From assembly GCA_017302455.1 (NCBI GenBank), contig JAFLDO010000044.1, positions 1-36,756 on the forward strand: DNA of 36,756 nt. Reading direction: 5' to 3'. This DNA comes from Accumulibacter sp. (GTDB lineage Bacteria; Pseudomonadota; Gammaproteobacteria; Burkholderiales; Rhodocyclaceae). A model generated the notes under the pieces. It saw nothing but the letters and a program-made list of their open reading frames with translations, was not told where the DNA came from and searched no databases. The stretch's first letter is position 1. Each line of letters starts with the position of its first letter. Both the position numbers and the translations under genes were made by a program. Of this stretch, positions 1 through 8,192 are shown piece by piece.

Positions 1-12
1 CATGACGCTCCG
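1..12 (-). other. Possible start codon and RBS of divergent rne, cut by window edge
   Basis: On the minus strand an ATG lies at positions 3-1, preceded by a GGAG motif at a normal Shine-Dalgarno distance (complement of positions 9-12). In many Proteobacteria rne (RNase E) is transcribed divergently from rluC, so this is a plausible rne start. No coding sequence is visible inside the window, so the identity rests only on synteny. Confidence 0.3.
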
Positions 13-138
13 CCTATCCTGCCAGAAGTCCTCGCGGCTGTCTAGTCCCCTTGTGCGAAACCTTTTTTTTCCTACCCACCGCCACGCCCCAGAAACACAG
101 GGTCGCAGGACTCATGCTTCAGGGCTGTAACTCAGGCA
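4..138. promoter_or_regulatory. Divergent leader region upstream of rluC
   Basis: This 135-base stretch holds no convincing gene. It contains a run of eight T (positions 63-70) in otherwise GC-rich DNA. If the leftward neighbour is rne, it would be that gene's leader, which is long and autoregulatory in enterobacteria. No clear -35/-10 pair was found for either direction. Confidence 0.3.
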
Positions 139-1089
139 TTGATTACCGAGAACGAGCATGGGCAGCGGCTCGACAATCTGCTGCTCAAGCAGTGCAAGGG
201 CGTGCCGAAGAGCCACGTGTACAGCATCGTGCGCAGCGGCCAGGTGCGCGTGAATGGTCGGCGTGCGGAAGTCTCGTATCGTCTGCAGACCGGCGATGTG
301 CTGCGCATTCCGCCGTTGCGCATCGCCAGGCGTGAGCAGGAGATCGTCGCCGGCGCCGAGTTCAACGTGGACTTGCCCGTCCTTTACGAGGATGACGGTT
401 TGTTGATCATCGACAAGCCGGCCGGCATCGCGGTACACGGTGGCAGCGGCGAGAGCTTCGGGGTCATCGAAGCCCTGCGCCGGCAGCGGCCGCAAGCGCG
501 TTTCTTGGAACTCGCGCATCGTCTTGACCGCGAGACCTCGGGAATTCTGCTGGTCGGCAAGAAGCGATCGGCGCTGCTTGCCTTGCATGAGATGTTCCGC
601 GATGGCGGCGGTGGCGGGCGGGGTGCGGACAAGCGCTACCAGGTGCTCGTCGCTGGGCGCTGGATGGATCCCGTGCGCAACGTCCGGGTGCCATTGCTCA
701 AGTACCTGCAGCCGTCCGGCGAGCGCCGGGTGCGCGTGTCGGAGGCCGGCAAAGCGTCACACACGGTATTCCGACTGCTGGCGCGCTGGGAGCATTTCAG
801 CCTCCTCGAAGCGCACTTGAAGACAGGGCGGACCCACCAGATCAGGGTGCATCTGGCACATCTTGGCTATCCCGTCGCCGGCGACGAAAAGTATGGCGAT
901 TTCGCCTTGAACAGGGTCCTGGCCAGGGACGGATTGAAACGGATGTTCCTGCACGCGTGGACGATGCGCTTGCCGAACCCGCTGGATGGGCGAGATCTGG
1001 TGGTGGAGGCGCCGTTGCCCGTTGTCTTGCGTCGGTTCTTGGACAGCCTGTCGGCGAAGGAGAAGCAGGATCATGGCCAGAGTATTTGA
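139..1089 (+). CDS. rluC: 23S rRNA pseudouridine synthase RluC
   Basis: RluC-type pseudouridine synthase, which in E. coli modifies 23S rRNA at U955, U2504 and U2580. The N-terminal S4 RNA-binding domain spans about residues 8-60 (GQRLDN, then RSGQVRVNGRR). The catalytic domain holds the RluA-family motif HRLDRETSG with catalytic Asp at about residue 130, and later RTHQIRVHLAH. At 316 aa it is close to the family length of about 320. The start is uncertain: TTG at 139 is the only usual start codon in frame between the stop at 43 and the S4 domain, and it gives an N-terminus some 15 residues shorter than E. coli RluC. The gene overlaps the next one by 17 bases, so it heads an operon. Confidence 0.93.
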   Translation: MITENEHGQRLDNLLLKQCKGVPKSHVYSIVRSGQVRVNGRRAEVSYRLQTGDVLRIPPLRIARREQEIVAGAEFNVDLPVLYEDDGLLIIDKPAGIAVHGGSGESFGVIEALRRQRPQARFLELAHRLDRETSGILLVGKKRSALLALHEMFRDGGGGGRGADKRYQVLVAGRWMDPVRNVRVPLLKYLQPSGERRVRVSEAGKASHTVFRLLARWEHFSLLEAHLKTGRTHQIRVHLAHLGYPVAGDEKYGDFALNRVLARDGLKRMFLHAWTMRLPNPLDGRDLVVEAPLPVVLRRFLDSLSAKEKQDHGQSI

Positions 1090-1729
1090 TCTGCTGGTTT
1101 TCGACTGGGACGGGACGCTGCTCGATTCGGCAGGCGCGATCGTCACGGCGATCCATGCTGCCTGCGACGACCTCGGGTTGCCTCTGCCGGCGGAAGAGCG
1201 GGCTCGTCACGTGATCGGGCTCGGTCTGCGTGACGCCCTGCGTTACGCCGTCCCGGACCTGCCGGAAGAGCGTTACCCGCAGATGGTCGACCGTTATCGT
1301 CACCACTATCTGTCGCACGATCACGAACTGCTGTTGTTTGCCGGGGTGGCGGAGTTGATCGCCGAACTGGCCGACAGCGGCTTCCTGCTGGCGGTGGCGA
1401 CCGGCAAGAGCCGGCTCGGCCTTGAGCGTGCGCTGCGGACGAGCGGCCTCGGCGGTCATTTCCATGCTTCGCGCTGTGCGGACGAGTGTTTCTCGAAACC
1501 GCATCCGCAGATGCTGGTCGAGTTGATGGATGAGTTGTCGGTCGCGCCGGAGCGCACGCTGATGATTGGCGATACCACGCACGACCTGCAGATGGCGCGG
1601 AATGCCGGCGTCGCCAGCCTGGCGGTCGCCTACGGCGCGCATCCGGCAGCCGCCCTCGACGCACTCGCGCCATTGGCTCGCCTGCAGGAGGTCGCGGAGA
1701 TGGCCGCATGGCTGCGCACGCACGCGTGA
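1073..1729 (+). CDS. HAD-superfamily hydrolase, phosphoglycolate phosphatase-like
   Basis: A 218-residue HAD-IA phosphatase. Motif I is DWDGTLLDS with the nucleophile Asp11 and acid/base Asp13. A conserved ATGKSR (motif II region) and IGDTTHDLQMA (motif IV, Mg2+ binding) follow. Family members of this type dephosphorylate small phospho-metabolites such as 2-phosphoglycolate, but the substrate cannot be read from sequence. ATG 1073 overlaps the end of rluC, and the stop overlaps the Rieske gene by 22 bases. Placement directly after rluC is common in Betaproteobacteria. Confidence 0.9.
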   Translation: MARVFDLLVFDWDGTLLDSAGAIVTAIHAACDDLGLPLPAEERARHVIGLGLRDALRYAVPDLPEERYPQMVDRYRHHYLSHDHELLLFAGVAELIAELADSGFLLAVATGKSRLGLERALRTSGLGGHFHASRCADECFSKPHPQMLVELMDELSVAPERTLMIGDTTHDLQMARNAGVASLAVAYGAHPAAALDALAPLARLQEVAEMAAWLRTHA

Positions 1730-2067
1730 TCTGCCGCGCCGCCGATCTGGTCGACGGCGGCCCCGGCGTTCGCTTCACGGTTCGCCGGCAGGGCGTTGAC
1801 GAGCAGGCGTTTGCCGTGCGCTTCCGCGGCCGTGTGGCGGCCTACTTCAACCGCTGTGCGCACGTGTCGATCGAACTCGACTGGCAGCCCGGGGAATTCT
1901 TCGACGATTCCAAGGTATACTTGATCTGCGCGACGCACGGCGCTCTCTACTCTCCGGCAGACGGGCGTTGTCTTGGTGGCCGATGCAATGGCCGAGGCCT
2001 GACGCCGCTACCCGTCGAAGAACGGGATGGATCGATCTATTTCACCCCAAGCGAGCAGATATCTTGA
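1708..2067 (+). CDS. Rieske [2Fe-2S] ferredoxin-like protein
   Basis: A 119-residue single-domain Rieske protein. Two ligand pairs are visible: NRCAHV (C-x-H) and, about 40 residues later, CATHGA (C-x2-H), which together bind a 2Fe-2S cluster with two Cys and two His. There is no signal peptide or membrane segment, so it is predicted to be a soluble cytoplasmic electron carrier or an accessory subunit. It starts inside the HAD gene, and its TGA overlaps the TTG of the next gene (TTGA), which implies translational coupling to sppA. Its redox partner is unknown; no oxygenase gene lies nearby. Confidence 0.88.
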   Translation: MAAHARVICRAADLVDGGPGVRFTVRRQGVDEQAFAVRFRGRVAAYFNRCAHVSIELDWQPGEFFDDSKVYLICATHGALYSPADGRCLGGRCNGRGLTPLPVEERDGSIYFTPSEQIS

Positions 2068-3014
2068 ACACCCCTGAAGACGAACCACAATGGGAACGGC
2101 AGTTGCTGGAGAAGATCGCCTTTGCGACGCTGCGCGAGCAGCGAGCAAAGCGGCGGTGGGGTATTTTCTTCAAACTGGTTGTTGTGTCCTACCTCGTCGC
2201 TGTCCTGGTGATGGTCGTCGATTGGGGCGGTCCCGAGCAACGTGCCGACGGCAGGCATACGGCGGTGATTCACCTGCATGGCACGATCGAGGCAAGCGGC
2301 GAAGCCAGCGCCCAGAACATCAACGACGCGCTGCAGGCGGCGTTTGGCGACAAGGGGACCGCCGGCGTCATTTTGCGCGTCAACAGTCCGGGTGGCAGTC
2401 CGGTGCAGGCCGGGATAGTGCACGACGAGATTCGCCGCTTGCGCACCACGCATCCGCAGATACCGCTCTATGTCGTCGTCGAAGACCTGTGCGCCTCCGG
2501 CGGCTACTACATTGCCGTCGCTGGCGACAAGATCTTCGTGGACAAGGCCAGCATCGTCGGTTCGATCGGCGTCCTGATGGATGCTTTCGGTTTCACCGGC
2601 ACGATGGACAAGCTCGGCATCGAGCGCCGCTTGCTGACCGCCGGCGAGAACAAGGGTTTCCTCGATCCGTTCTCGCCACAGGATGCGAAACAGAAAGAGC
2701 ATGCGCAGGTGCTGTTGCGGGAAATCCACAAGCAGTTCATCGAGGTCGTTCGCCGCGGGCGCGGTCCGCGGCTCAAGGAAACGCCGGAAATGTTCAGTGG
2801 CCTGATGTGGACCGGTAGCCAGAGTGTCAAGTTGGGGCTGGCCGATGGCTTCGGTACCGTGGGTTCGGTGGCGCGTGACGTGATCAAGGCCGAAAGGATG
2901 GTCGACTTCACGATCAAGGAGAACATTGCCGAGCGCTTTGCCAAGCGTCTGCGGGCCGATTCGACCCAGGGGGTCGGTTCCCTGCTGGAAGTCATCAGGC
3001 CGGCTGTTCGCTGA
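2064..3014 (+). CDS. sppA: Signal peptide peptidase SppA-like S49 serine protease
   Basis: Membrane-anchored S49 peptidase expected to degrade cleaved signal peptides. A single N-terminal membrane helix (about residues 33-53, KLVVVSYLVAVLVMVV) is followed by the S49 domain. The serine of ASGGYYIA is Ser145 and the likely general-base lysine is Lys197 in GENKGF. Their spacing of 52 matches the Ser/Lys dyad of B. subtilis SppA. At 316 aa it is the short, single-domain form. The chosen start is TTG 2064, overlapping the Rieske stop; a longer in-frame extension upstream would run through the Rieske gene and is unlikely. Confidence 0.92.
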   Translation: MNTPEDEPQWERQLLEKIAFATLREQRAKRRWGIFFKLVVVSYLVAVLVMVVDWGGPEQRADGRHTAVIHLHGTIEASGEASAQNINDALQAAFGDKGTAGVILRVNSPGGSPVQAGIVHDEIRRLRTTHPQIPLYVVVEDLCASGGYYIAVAGDKIFVDKASIVGSIGVLMDAFGFTGTMDKLGIERRLLTAGENKGFLDPFSPQDAKQKEHAQVLLREIHKQFIEVVRRGRGPRLKETPEMFSGLMWTGSQSVKLGLADGFGTVGSVARDVIKAERMVDFTIKENIAERFAKRLRADSTQGVGSLLEVIRPAVR

Positions 3015-3015
3015 G

Positions 3016-3029
3016 GGAGGCCGGCCTCC
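3016..3029. terminator. Perfect 14-bp palindrome between convergent genes
   Basis: The sequence GGAGGCCGGCCTCC is a perfect palindrome just after the sppA stop and before the 3' end of the convergent methylase gene. It could form a stem in either transcript and act as a 3'-end structure. There is no T-tract, so it is not a classical intrinsic terminator. Confidence 0.4.
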
Positions 3030-3050
3030 GAGTTCACCGGCGAGCAATCG

Positions 3051-3761
3051 CTAGGCGAGCAGCAGGAACACCGTCGGTCGCCGATTGATTTCGGGCAGCG
3101 GCTGGCCTCGCCATTCGGCGACGAAGCGGGTCACGATCTGCTCGCTGTCCAGGGTGAGGTCGGTTGCCACGCAGACTCGCGTTCCCGGGGCGCAGGTGCG
3201 GAACAGTGATTCGAGCATTTGCCGGTTGCGATAGGGCGTCTCGATGAAGATCTGTGTTCGCTGCTCCTGTCGCGATTGCCTTTCCAACTCACGCAGGCGC
3301 CTGTCGCGCTCCTGGGCATCACTCGGCAGGTAGCCGTGAAAGGCGAAATTCTGGCCAGATAGCCCCGAGCCCATCAAGGCGAGCAGGATCGACGAGGGGC
3401 CAACCATCGGGATGACCGGGATGCCCTCCTGATGTGCCAGGGCCACCAGCGCGGCGCCGGGGTCGGCGACGGCTGGGCAGCCGGCTTCGGAGATGAGGCC
3501 GAGGTCGCTGCCGGCAAGGGCGGGGGCGAGCAGTCGGGGCAACTCGCCGGCAGCCGTGTGTTCGTTGAGCTCATCAATCGCGATTTGTTGCAGGGGCCAG
3601 TCGGAAGGGAGCGCCTTCAGGAAGCTGCGCGCCGACTTTGCGTTTTCGGCCACGAAATGCGTCAGTCGCTGCGCACAGGCGCGCACTGGCGGCGGCAGAA
3701 CGGCGTTTGCCGGAGCCTGTCCAAGAGGAACGGGAATGAGAATGAGCCGGCCTCTGTTCAT
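3051..3761 (-). CDS. SAM-dependent methyltransferase, RsmI-like (tetrapyrrole methylase fold)
   Basis: A 236-residue protein of the tetrapyrrole methylase superfamily. The motif ISEAGCPAVADPGA corresponds to the RsmI signature with D-A-G-x-P and D-P-G, and MVGPSSILLAL and FHGYLP also match RsmI-type 16S rRNA 2'-O-methyltransferases. The N-terminus departs from canonical RsmI (LILIPVPLG in place of VATPIGN), so this is the RsmI paralogue often found beside maf in Betaproteobacteria; its RNA target is unproven. ATG 3761 lies 33 bases downstream of the yceF stop on the same strand, so the two are probably co-transcribed. Confidence 0.82.
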   Translation of the reverse strand: MNRGRLILIPVPLGQAPANAVLPPPVRACAQRLTHFVAENAKSARSFLKALPSDWPLQQIAIDELNEHTAAGELPRLLAPALAGSDLGLISEAGCPAVADPGAALVALAHQEGIPVIPMVGPSSILLALMGSGLSGQNFAFHGYLPSDAQERDRRLRELERQSRQEQRTQIFIETPYRNRQMLESLFRTCAPGTRVCVATDLTLDSEQIVTRFVAEWRGQPLPEINRRPTVFLLLA

Positions 3762-3794
3762 GGCGCGCCAGGTCCGAAAGCGGTCAGCGGACGC

Positions 3795-4379
3795 TCAGAC
3801 GACAGCGACGTTCTCGCTGCGCAGCAGGTCGCAGAGCGCGATCAATGGCAGCCCGATCAAGGCGTTGGGGTCTTCGCCCTCGATCCTGGCGATCAAGGCG
3901 ATTCCCAGTCCCTCCGACTTGGCGCTGCCGGCGCAGTTGTAGGGTTGCTCTGTGCGCAGGTAGTTTTCGATTTCCGCGTCAGCCAGTTCCCGGAAGGTGA
4001 CCACCGTCGGGACGCTACGCAGGCGCGCTCTGCCGCTTCTGGCGTCGAGGAGGCATACACCGGTAAAGAAGGTGACGCGGCGGCCACGCATCGCCTGCAA
4101 CTGCCGCACGGCGTTGGCGTGGTTTCCTGGCTTGCCGAAAACCTGTCCATCGAGGCATGCCACCTGGTCGCTGCCGATGATCAGGGCTTCGCCATGCGCG
4201 CCGGCAACTGCCCGCGCCTTGGCTTCCGCAAGTCGTAGCGCGCTGGCTTCGGGCTCTTCTCCCGGCAGTGGCGATTCGTCGACGGCGGGGTTGGCCGTGG
4301 TGAAGGGCAGGCCAAGTCGGCCAAGCAGTTCGCGTCGGAACGGGGAAGTCGAGGCGAGAATGAGCGGCGGGCTGGGCAT
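3795..4379 (-). CDS. yceF: 7-methyl-GTP pyrophosphatase, Maf/YceF family
   Basis: Maf-family nucleotide pyrophosphatase of 194 aa that hydrolyses non-canonical NTPs; the YceF branch prefers m7GTP. It begins with the Maf signature [14 protein letters not shown]. Further matches to YceF are IIGSDQV, FFTGVCL, the catalytic-region [12 protein letters not shown] and GLPLIALC near the C-terminus. ATG 4379 is chosen because it directly precedes the family N-terminus; about 35 upstream in-frame residues lack homology. Position matches E. coli, where yceF is divergent from yceD-rpmF-plsX-fabH and close to rluC. Confidence 0.93.
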   Translation of the reverse strand: MPSPPLILASTSPFRRELLGRLGLPFTTANPAVDESPLPGEEPEASALRLAEAKARAVAGAHGEALIIGSDQVACLDGQVFGKPGNHANAVRQLQAMRGRRVTFFTGVCLLDARSGRARLRSVPTVVTFRELADAEIENYLRTEQPYNCAGSAKSEGLGIALIARIEGEDPNALIGLPLIALCDLLRSENVAVV

Positions 4380-4455
4380 CGAACCTTCGATCTGGGCATG
4401 AAGCCGCGGCTGGCACGAAACATCGAGGAAGTTCTTCTTTTCCACCCGTGCTGCT

Positions 4456-4484
4456 TTGACTTCAAAAGCTGAAAATAATATCAT
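4456..4484 (+). promoter_or_regulatory. Putative sigma-70 promoter of the yceD-rpmF-plsX-fab operon
   Basis: TTGACT (4456-4461) is followed after 17 bases by TATCAT (4479-4484), five of six matches to each consensus hexamer. It lies in an A/T-rich patch of an otherwise GC-rich region, immediately upstream of yceD. The predicted transcription start at about 4491 is only a few bases before the yceD ATG at 4494. Confidence 0.6.
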
Positions 4485-4493
4485 GCGCCCCTT

Positions 4494-4985
4494 ATGTCGC
4501 GACGCGTTGTAATTGACAGTCTGGCTTTTGCAAGCGAGGGCGGTTCGCTACAAGGGGAACTGCAGGTGGTCTTGCTGACGCGCTTGCTCGATTTGCTCAC
4601 CGATTCCACCGGCTCGCTGGTGTATCGGGTCGCGGGGAGAATTGGGCAACGCAACCGGCCAGAGCTGTTGGTCGAGGTGGACGGGGTGCTGTCCTTGCGT
4701 TGCCAGCGTTGCCTCGAGGCGCTGGAGTACCCGCTCGAGTTGCGTAGTCTGCTGGAGTTTGTCGATAGCGACGGCGACCTGACGCAGGAGGAGCTGGAGG
4801 ATGACTCCCGAGACTTCCTTCCGCTGCAGAAAGAGCTTGATGTGGCCGGGCTGATCGAGGACGAGATCCTTTTGGCGCTGCCGATCGTGCCGAGGCACGC
4901 GGATTGCGTGTTGCCCGGGGCGGTGCGAGAAGAGGCGGCTTCATCGCCGTTTTTGGTTTTGGCCGGCCTCAAGGGCCGGCACTGA
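4494..4985 (+). CDS. yceD: YceD / DUF177 family protein (large ribosomal RNA subunit accumulation protein)
   Basis: A 163-residue DUF177 protein, required for normal 23S rRNA levels in E. coli; its molecular role is not settled. Conserved features are the pair C-x2-C (Cys70, Cys73 in [10 protein letters not shown]), the acidic central region, the hallmark [14 protein letters not shown] and the C-terminal FLVLAGLK. The N-terminus aligns with the family, supporting ATG 4494. No Shine-Dalgarno sequence precedes it, and the likely promoter ends about ten bases upstream. rpmF follows 24 bases downstream. Confidence 0.9.
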   Translation: MSRRVVIDSLAFASEGGSLQGELQVVLLTRLLDLLTDSTGSLVYRVAGRIGQRNRPELLVEVDGVLSLRCQRCLEALEYPLELRSLLEFVDSDGDLTQEELEDDSRDFLPLQKELDVAGLIEDEILLALPIVPRHADCVLPGAVREEAASSPFLVLAGLKGRH

Positions 4986-5009
4986 TGAGTTTGATTCTAG
5001 GAGTTCGTG

Positions 5010-5189
5010 ATGGCTGTTCAGCAGAACAAGAAATCCCCGTCCAAGCGTGGCATGCATCGTGCGCACGATTCCTTGGGCAGCGTGCCGCTGGCCGTCGAAC
5101 CGACGACCGGCGAGGTGCACTTGCGTCACCACATCAGCCCGTCGGGCCACTACCGGGGCAAAAAGGTGGTCAAAGGTTCGGCCGAGTGA
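5010..5189 (+). CDS. rpmF: 50S ribosomal protein L32
   Basis: Ribosomal protein bL32, 59 aa, a component of the large subunit. It opens with the family sequence [17 protein letters not shown], and [17 protein letters not shown] follows. The zinc-binding cysteines seen in some L32 proteins are absent, so this is the zinc-independent form. The start is ATG 5010, with AGGAG about seven bases upstream; the adjacent in-frame GTG at 5007 is less likely. A hairpin with a T-rich tail follows the stop. Confidence 0.97.
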   Translation: MAVQQNKKSPSKRGMHRAHDSLGSVPLAVEPTTGEVHLRHHISPSGHYRGKKVVKGSAE

Positions 5190-5201
5190 TTCCTGCGGAG
5201 C

Positions 5202-5246
5202 AGGCAGGCAGGTTCCCGCGCTGGTGATCTGCCTGCCTTTTCTTTT
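5202..5246 (+). terminator. Hairpin with T-tract between rpmF and plsX
   Basis: A 10-bp perfect stem (AGGCAGGCAG at 5202-5211 with CTGCCTGCCT at 5229-5238, loop of 17) is followed by TTTTCTTTT. It resembles an intrinsic terminator, though the loop is long. It could reduce read-through so that rpmF is expressed more than plsX and the fab genes. Confidence 0.6.
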
Positions 5247-5258
5247 GGCGGCCAGCGG

Positions 5259-6272
5259 ATGACCATTACGGTTGCCATAGACTGCATGGGCGGGGACCAC
5301 GGTCCCCGGGTGACCGTGCCGGCGGCTCTCGGTTTCGTGCGTGATCATGCCGACGTTCGTGTGATTCTCGTCGGCGTTGCGGAGAGTATCAGGCCCTTCG
5401 TTGGCGACGCGGCTGTCGGTCGTGTCGCCATTCGTCATGCCAGCGAAGTCGTCGCCATGGGTGAGTCGCCCTCGCTCGCGTTGCGCACGAAGAAGGACTC
5501 GTCGATGCGCGTGGCCGTCAATCTGGTCAAACTGGGCGAGGCGGATGCCTGTGTGTCGGCCGGCAATACCGGTGCACTGATGGCCATTTCCCGTTTCGTC
5601 CTCAAGATGCTGCCAGGGATCGACCGACCAGCGATCTGCGCCGTGCTGCCGACGCTCACCGGGCATACGCACGTCCTTGATCTGGGCGCCAACGTCGATT
5701 GCAGTCCCGAACACCTGCTGCAGTTCGGGATCATGGGCGCATCTCTGGTCTCCGCGGTCGAGCATCGCGATCGGCCGACGGTCGGCCTCCTGAACATCGG
5801 CGAGGAGGAGATCAAGGGCAATGACGTGGTCAAGCGCGCTGCCGAGTTGCTCTGGCAGTCGGGTCTCAACTTCATCGGCAACGTCGAGGGTGACGGCCTC
5901 TACAAGGGCGAGGCCGACGTCATCGTCTGTGACGGTTTTGTCGGCAATGTCGCGTTGAAAGCCTCGGAAGGTCTGGCACAACTGCTGGCTACCTTCCTGC
6001 GCCAGGAATTCAAGCGCAGCCTGTGGACCAAGCTGGCTGCGCTGGTGGCGATGCCGGTAGTCAGCCGCTTCAAGCGCCGGGTTGATCATCGGCAATACAA
6101 TGGTGCGAGCCTGCTCGGCTTGAAGGGTATCGTCGTCAAGAGCCACGGATCGGCCGATTCCTTCGCGTTTGGGCACGCGCTGCAACGTGCCGCGGAAGAG
6201 GCGCGAAGCGGTGTGCTGGCACGTATCAGCGAACGCGTTGCGCAGCAGCAACCGCTGCAGGAGACCGCATAG
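5259..6272 (+). CDS. plsX: Phosphate acyltransferase PlsX
   Basis: PlsX converts acyl-ACP and phosphate to acyl-phosphate, feeding PlsY in phospholipid synthesis; it is a peripheral membrane enzyme. The 337-residue protein starts with the family motif [12 protein letters not shown]-like ([16 protein letters not shown]). It retains [35 protein letters not shown] and [14 protein letters not shown] 5259 follows the post-rpmF hairpin by only a dozen bases. fabH begins one base after the stop, so the two are coupled. Confidence 0.97.
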   Translation: MTITVAIDCMGGDHGPRVTVPAALGFVRDHADVRVILVGVAESIRPFVGDAAVGRVAIRHASEVVAMGESPSLALRTKKDSSMRVAVNLVKLGEADACVSAGNTGALMAISRFVLKMLPGIDRPAICAVLPTLTGHTHVLDLGANVDCSPEHLLQFGIMGASLVSAVEHRDRPTVGLLNIGEEEIKGNDVVKRAAELLWQSGLNFIGNVEGDGLYKGEADVIVCDGFVGNVALKASEGLAQLLATFLRQEFKRSLWTKLAALVAMPVVSRFKRRVDHRQYNGASLLGLKGIVVKSHGSADSFAFGHALQRAAEEARSGVLARISERVAQQQPLQETA

Positions 6273-6273
6273 C

Positions 6274-7233
6274 ATGTTTTCTCGCATTACCGGCATCGGC
6301 AGTTTTCTGCCCGGCGAGCCTGTCAGCAATGATGATCTGGCGCAGCGCGGTATCGAGACCAGCGATGAGTGGGTGGCCAGTCGCACCGGGATCCGCTTTC
6401 GCCATCTCGCTGAAAACGGTGAAGCGGCGAGCGATCTGGCTTTCGAAGCGAGCCGCCGGGCGCTGACTGCCGCAGGTATCGAGGCTTCGGATGTCGACCT
6501 CATCCTGGTTGCTACCTCGACGCCGGATTTCATTTTCCCAAGTACCGCCTGTCTGCTCCAGAGCAAGCTGGGCAACCGCGGTGCGACGGCCTTCGACATC
6601 CAGGCGGTGTGCAGCGGTTTCGTTTATGCGCTGACGGTTGCCGACAAGTTCATCTGCTCGGGCAGTCATCGACGCGCACTGGTGGTCGGCGCCGAGGTGT
6701 TTTCGCGAATTCTCGACTGGTCCGATCGAGCCACCTGCGTACTGTTCGGTGATGGTGCGGGGGCGGTCGTTCTGGAGGCTTCGGAACGGCCGGGAATCCT
6801 GGCTACTGCCCTGCATGCTGATGGCGCCTACCATGGCATCCTGTCGGTGCCGGGTAGCGTCTGCGGCGGCAAGGTGGTCGGCGATCCTTTCCTGCGCATG
6901 GACGGACAGGCGGTATTCAAGTTTGCCGTACGCGTACTGGCCGAAGTGGCCGAAGAGTGCTGTCAGGCCGCGGGTGTGGCGCCTGCAGGCATCGACTGGC
7001 TGATTCCGCATCAGGCCAACGTTCGCATCCTCGAAGCGACAGCCAAGCGCATGAAGCTGCCGATGGGCAAGGTCGTGGTGACGGTTGATCGGCATGGCAA
7101 CACGTCTGCCGCCTCGGTGCCGCTGGCGCTTGACGAGGCCGTTCGCGACGGGCGTATTCACGCCGGGCACAAAGTCATGCTCGAAGGCGTCGGCGGTGGT
7201 TTTACCTGGGGTGCGGTTCTGTTCGAGCTTTAG
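6274..7233 (+). CDS. fabH: 3-oxoacyl-ACP synthase III (KAS III)
   Basis: FabH condenses acetyl-CoA with malonyl-ACP to begin fatty-acid synthesis. The 319-residue protein has the Cys-His-Asn triad: Cys113 in AVCSGF, His246 in IPHQAN and Asn276 in HGNTSAAS. The C-terminal [12 protein letters not shown] is typical of the family. ATG 6274 comes directly after the plsX stop; an in-frame extension inside plsX is not family sequence. Confidence 0.97.
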   Translation: MFSRITGIGSFLPGEPVSNDDLAQRGIETSDEWVASRTGIRFRHLAENGEAASDLAFEASRRALTAAGIEASDVDLILVATSTPDFIFPSTACLLQSKLGNRGATAFDIQAVCSGFVYALTVADKFICSGSHRRALVVGAEVFSRILDWSDRATCVLFGDGAGAVVLEASERPGILATALHADGAYHGILSVPGSVCGGKVVGDPFLRMDGQAVFKFAVRVLAEVAEECCQAAGVAPAGIDWLIPHQANVRILEATAKRMKLPMGKVVVTVDRHGNTSAASVPLALDEAVRDGRIHAGHKVMLEGVGGGFTWGAVLFEL

Positions 7234-7244
7234 GGGGAGAGTAA

Positions 7245-8186
7245 ATGGCGTTCGCGTTCGTTTTTCCAGGTCAGGGGTCGCAGTCCGTCGGCATGATGTC
7301 GGCGTACGGTGATTCGTCCGTGGTGCGCGCGACCTTCGACGAGGCGTCGGCAGCGCTTGCCGAGGACCTTTGGCAGCTGCTTGCCGATGGTCCCGCCGAG
7401 GCTCTGGCGCAGACCGTCAACACGCAACCCATCATGCTAACGGCGGGCGTCGCGGCTTATCGCCTCTGGCTCGACAAGGCCGGCAAGCTGCCGGCAGTCG
7501 TCGCCGGGCACAGCCTCGGCGAGTACTCGGCGCTGGTTGCCGCCGGTGTCATCGCCTTTACGGATGCCGTGCCGCTCGTTCGACTGCGCGCTGCCGCGAT
7601 GCAGGAGGCGGTGCCGGCAGGTACCGGCGCGATGGCGGCGATTCTCGGTCTCGATGACGACAAGATTGCTGAAGCCTGTGCCGAAGCGGCCGCCGCAAGC
7701 GGCGAGGGTGCCGTTGTTGAACCGGTCAATTTCAACGGGCCCGGTCAGACCGTCATTGCCGGCAGCAAGGGGGCCGTCGAGCGCGCCTGCGACGCCTGCA
7801 AGGCGCGTGGTGCCAAGCGTGCGCTGCTCCTGCCGGTGTCGGCGCCCTTCCACTCGTCGCTGATCAGGCCGGCAGCCGACAAACTGGCGGCGCGTCTGGC
7901 GGAATTGAGCTTCGCGGCACCGCAGATACCGGTAATCAACAACGTTGACGTCGCGATCGAGTCGGACGGCGCCCGGATCAAGGACGCGTTGATTCGTCAG
8001 GCCTATTCGCCGGTGCGCTGGGTCGAAACGATCCGGAAGATGGCGGCGATGGATATCGCTACGGTGGCCGAATGCGGACCAGGAAAGGTTCTGGCGGGCC
8101 TCACCAAGCGTTGTGCCGACAAAGTGAACAGTGTCGCGCTCGCTGACCTGACGGCGATCGAAGCGGCCGCCGCAAACCTGGAGTAA
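7245..8186 (+). CDS. fabD: Malonyl-CoA-ACP transacylase
   Basis: FabD loads malonate from CoA onto ACP. The 313-residue protein shows FVFPGQGSQ at the N-terminus, the catalytic serine Ser90 in GHSLGE, the conserved Arg region LVRLRAAAMQ, and His203 in APFHSS. A purine-rich GGGGGAGA precedes ATG 7245. fabG starts six bases after the stop. Confidence 0.97.
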   Translation: MAFAFVFPGQGSQSVGMMSAYGDSSVVRATFDEASAALAEDLWQLLADGPAEALAQTVNTQPIMLTAGVAAYRLWLDKAGKLPAVVAGHSLGEYSALVAAGVIAFTDAVPLVRLRAAAMQEAVPAGTGAMAAILGLDDDKIAEACAEAAAASGEGAVVEPVNFNGPGQTVIAGSKGAVERACDACKARGAKRALLLPVSAPFHSSLIRPAADKLAARLAELSFAAPQIPVINNVDVAIESDGARIKDALIRQAYSPVRWVETIRKMAAMDIATVAECGPGKVLAGLTKRCADKVNSVALADLTAIEAAAANLE

Positions 8187-8192
8187 GGAATC

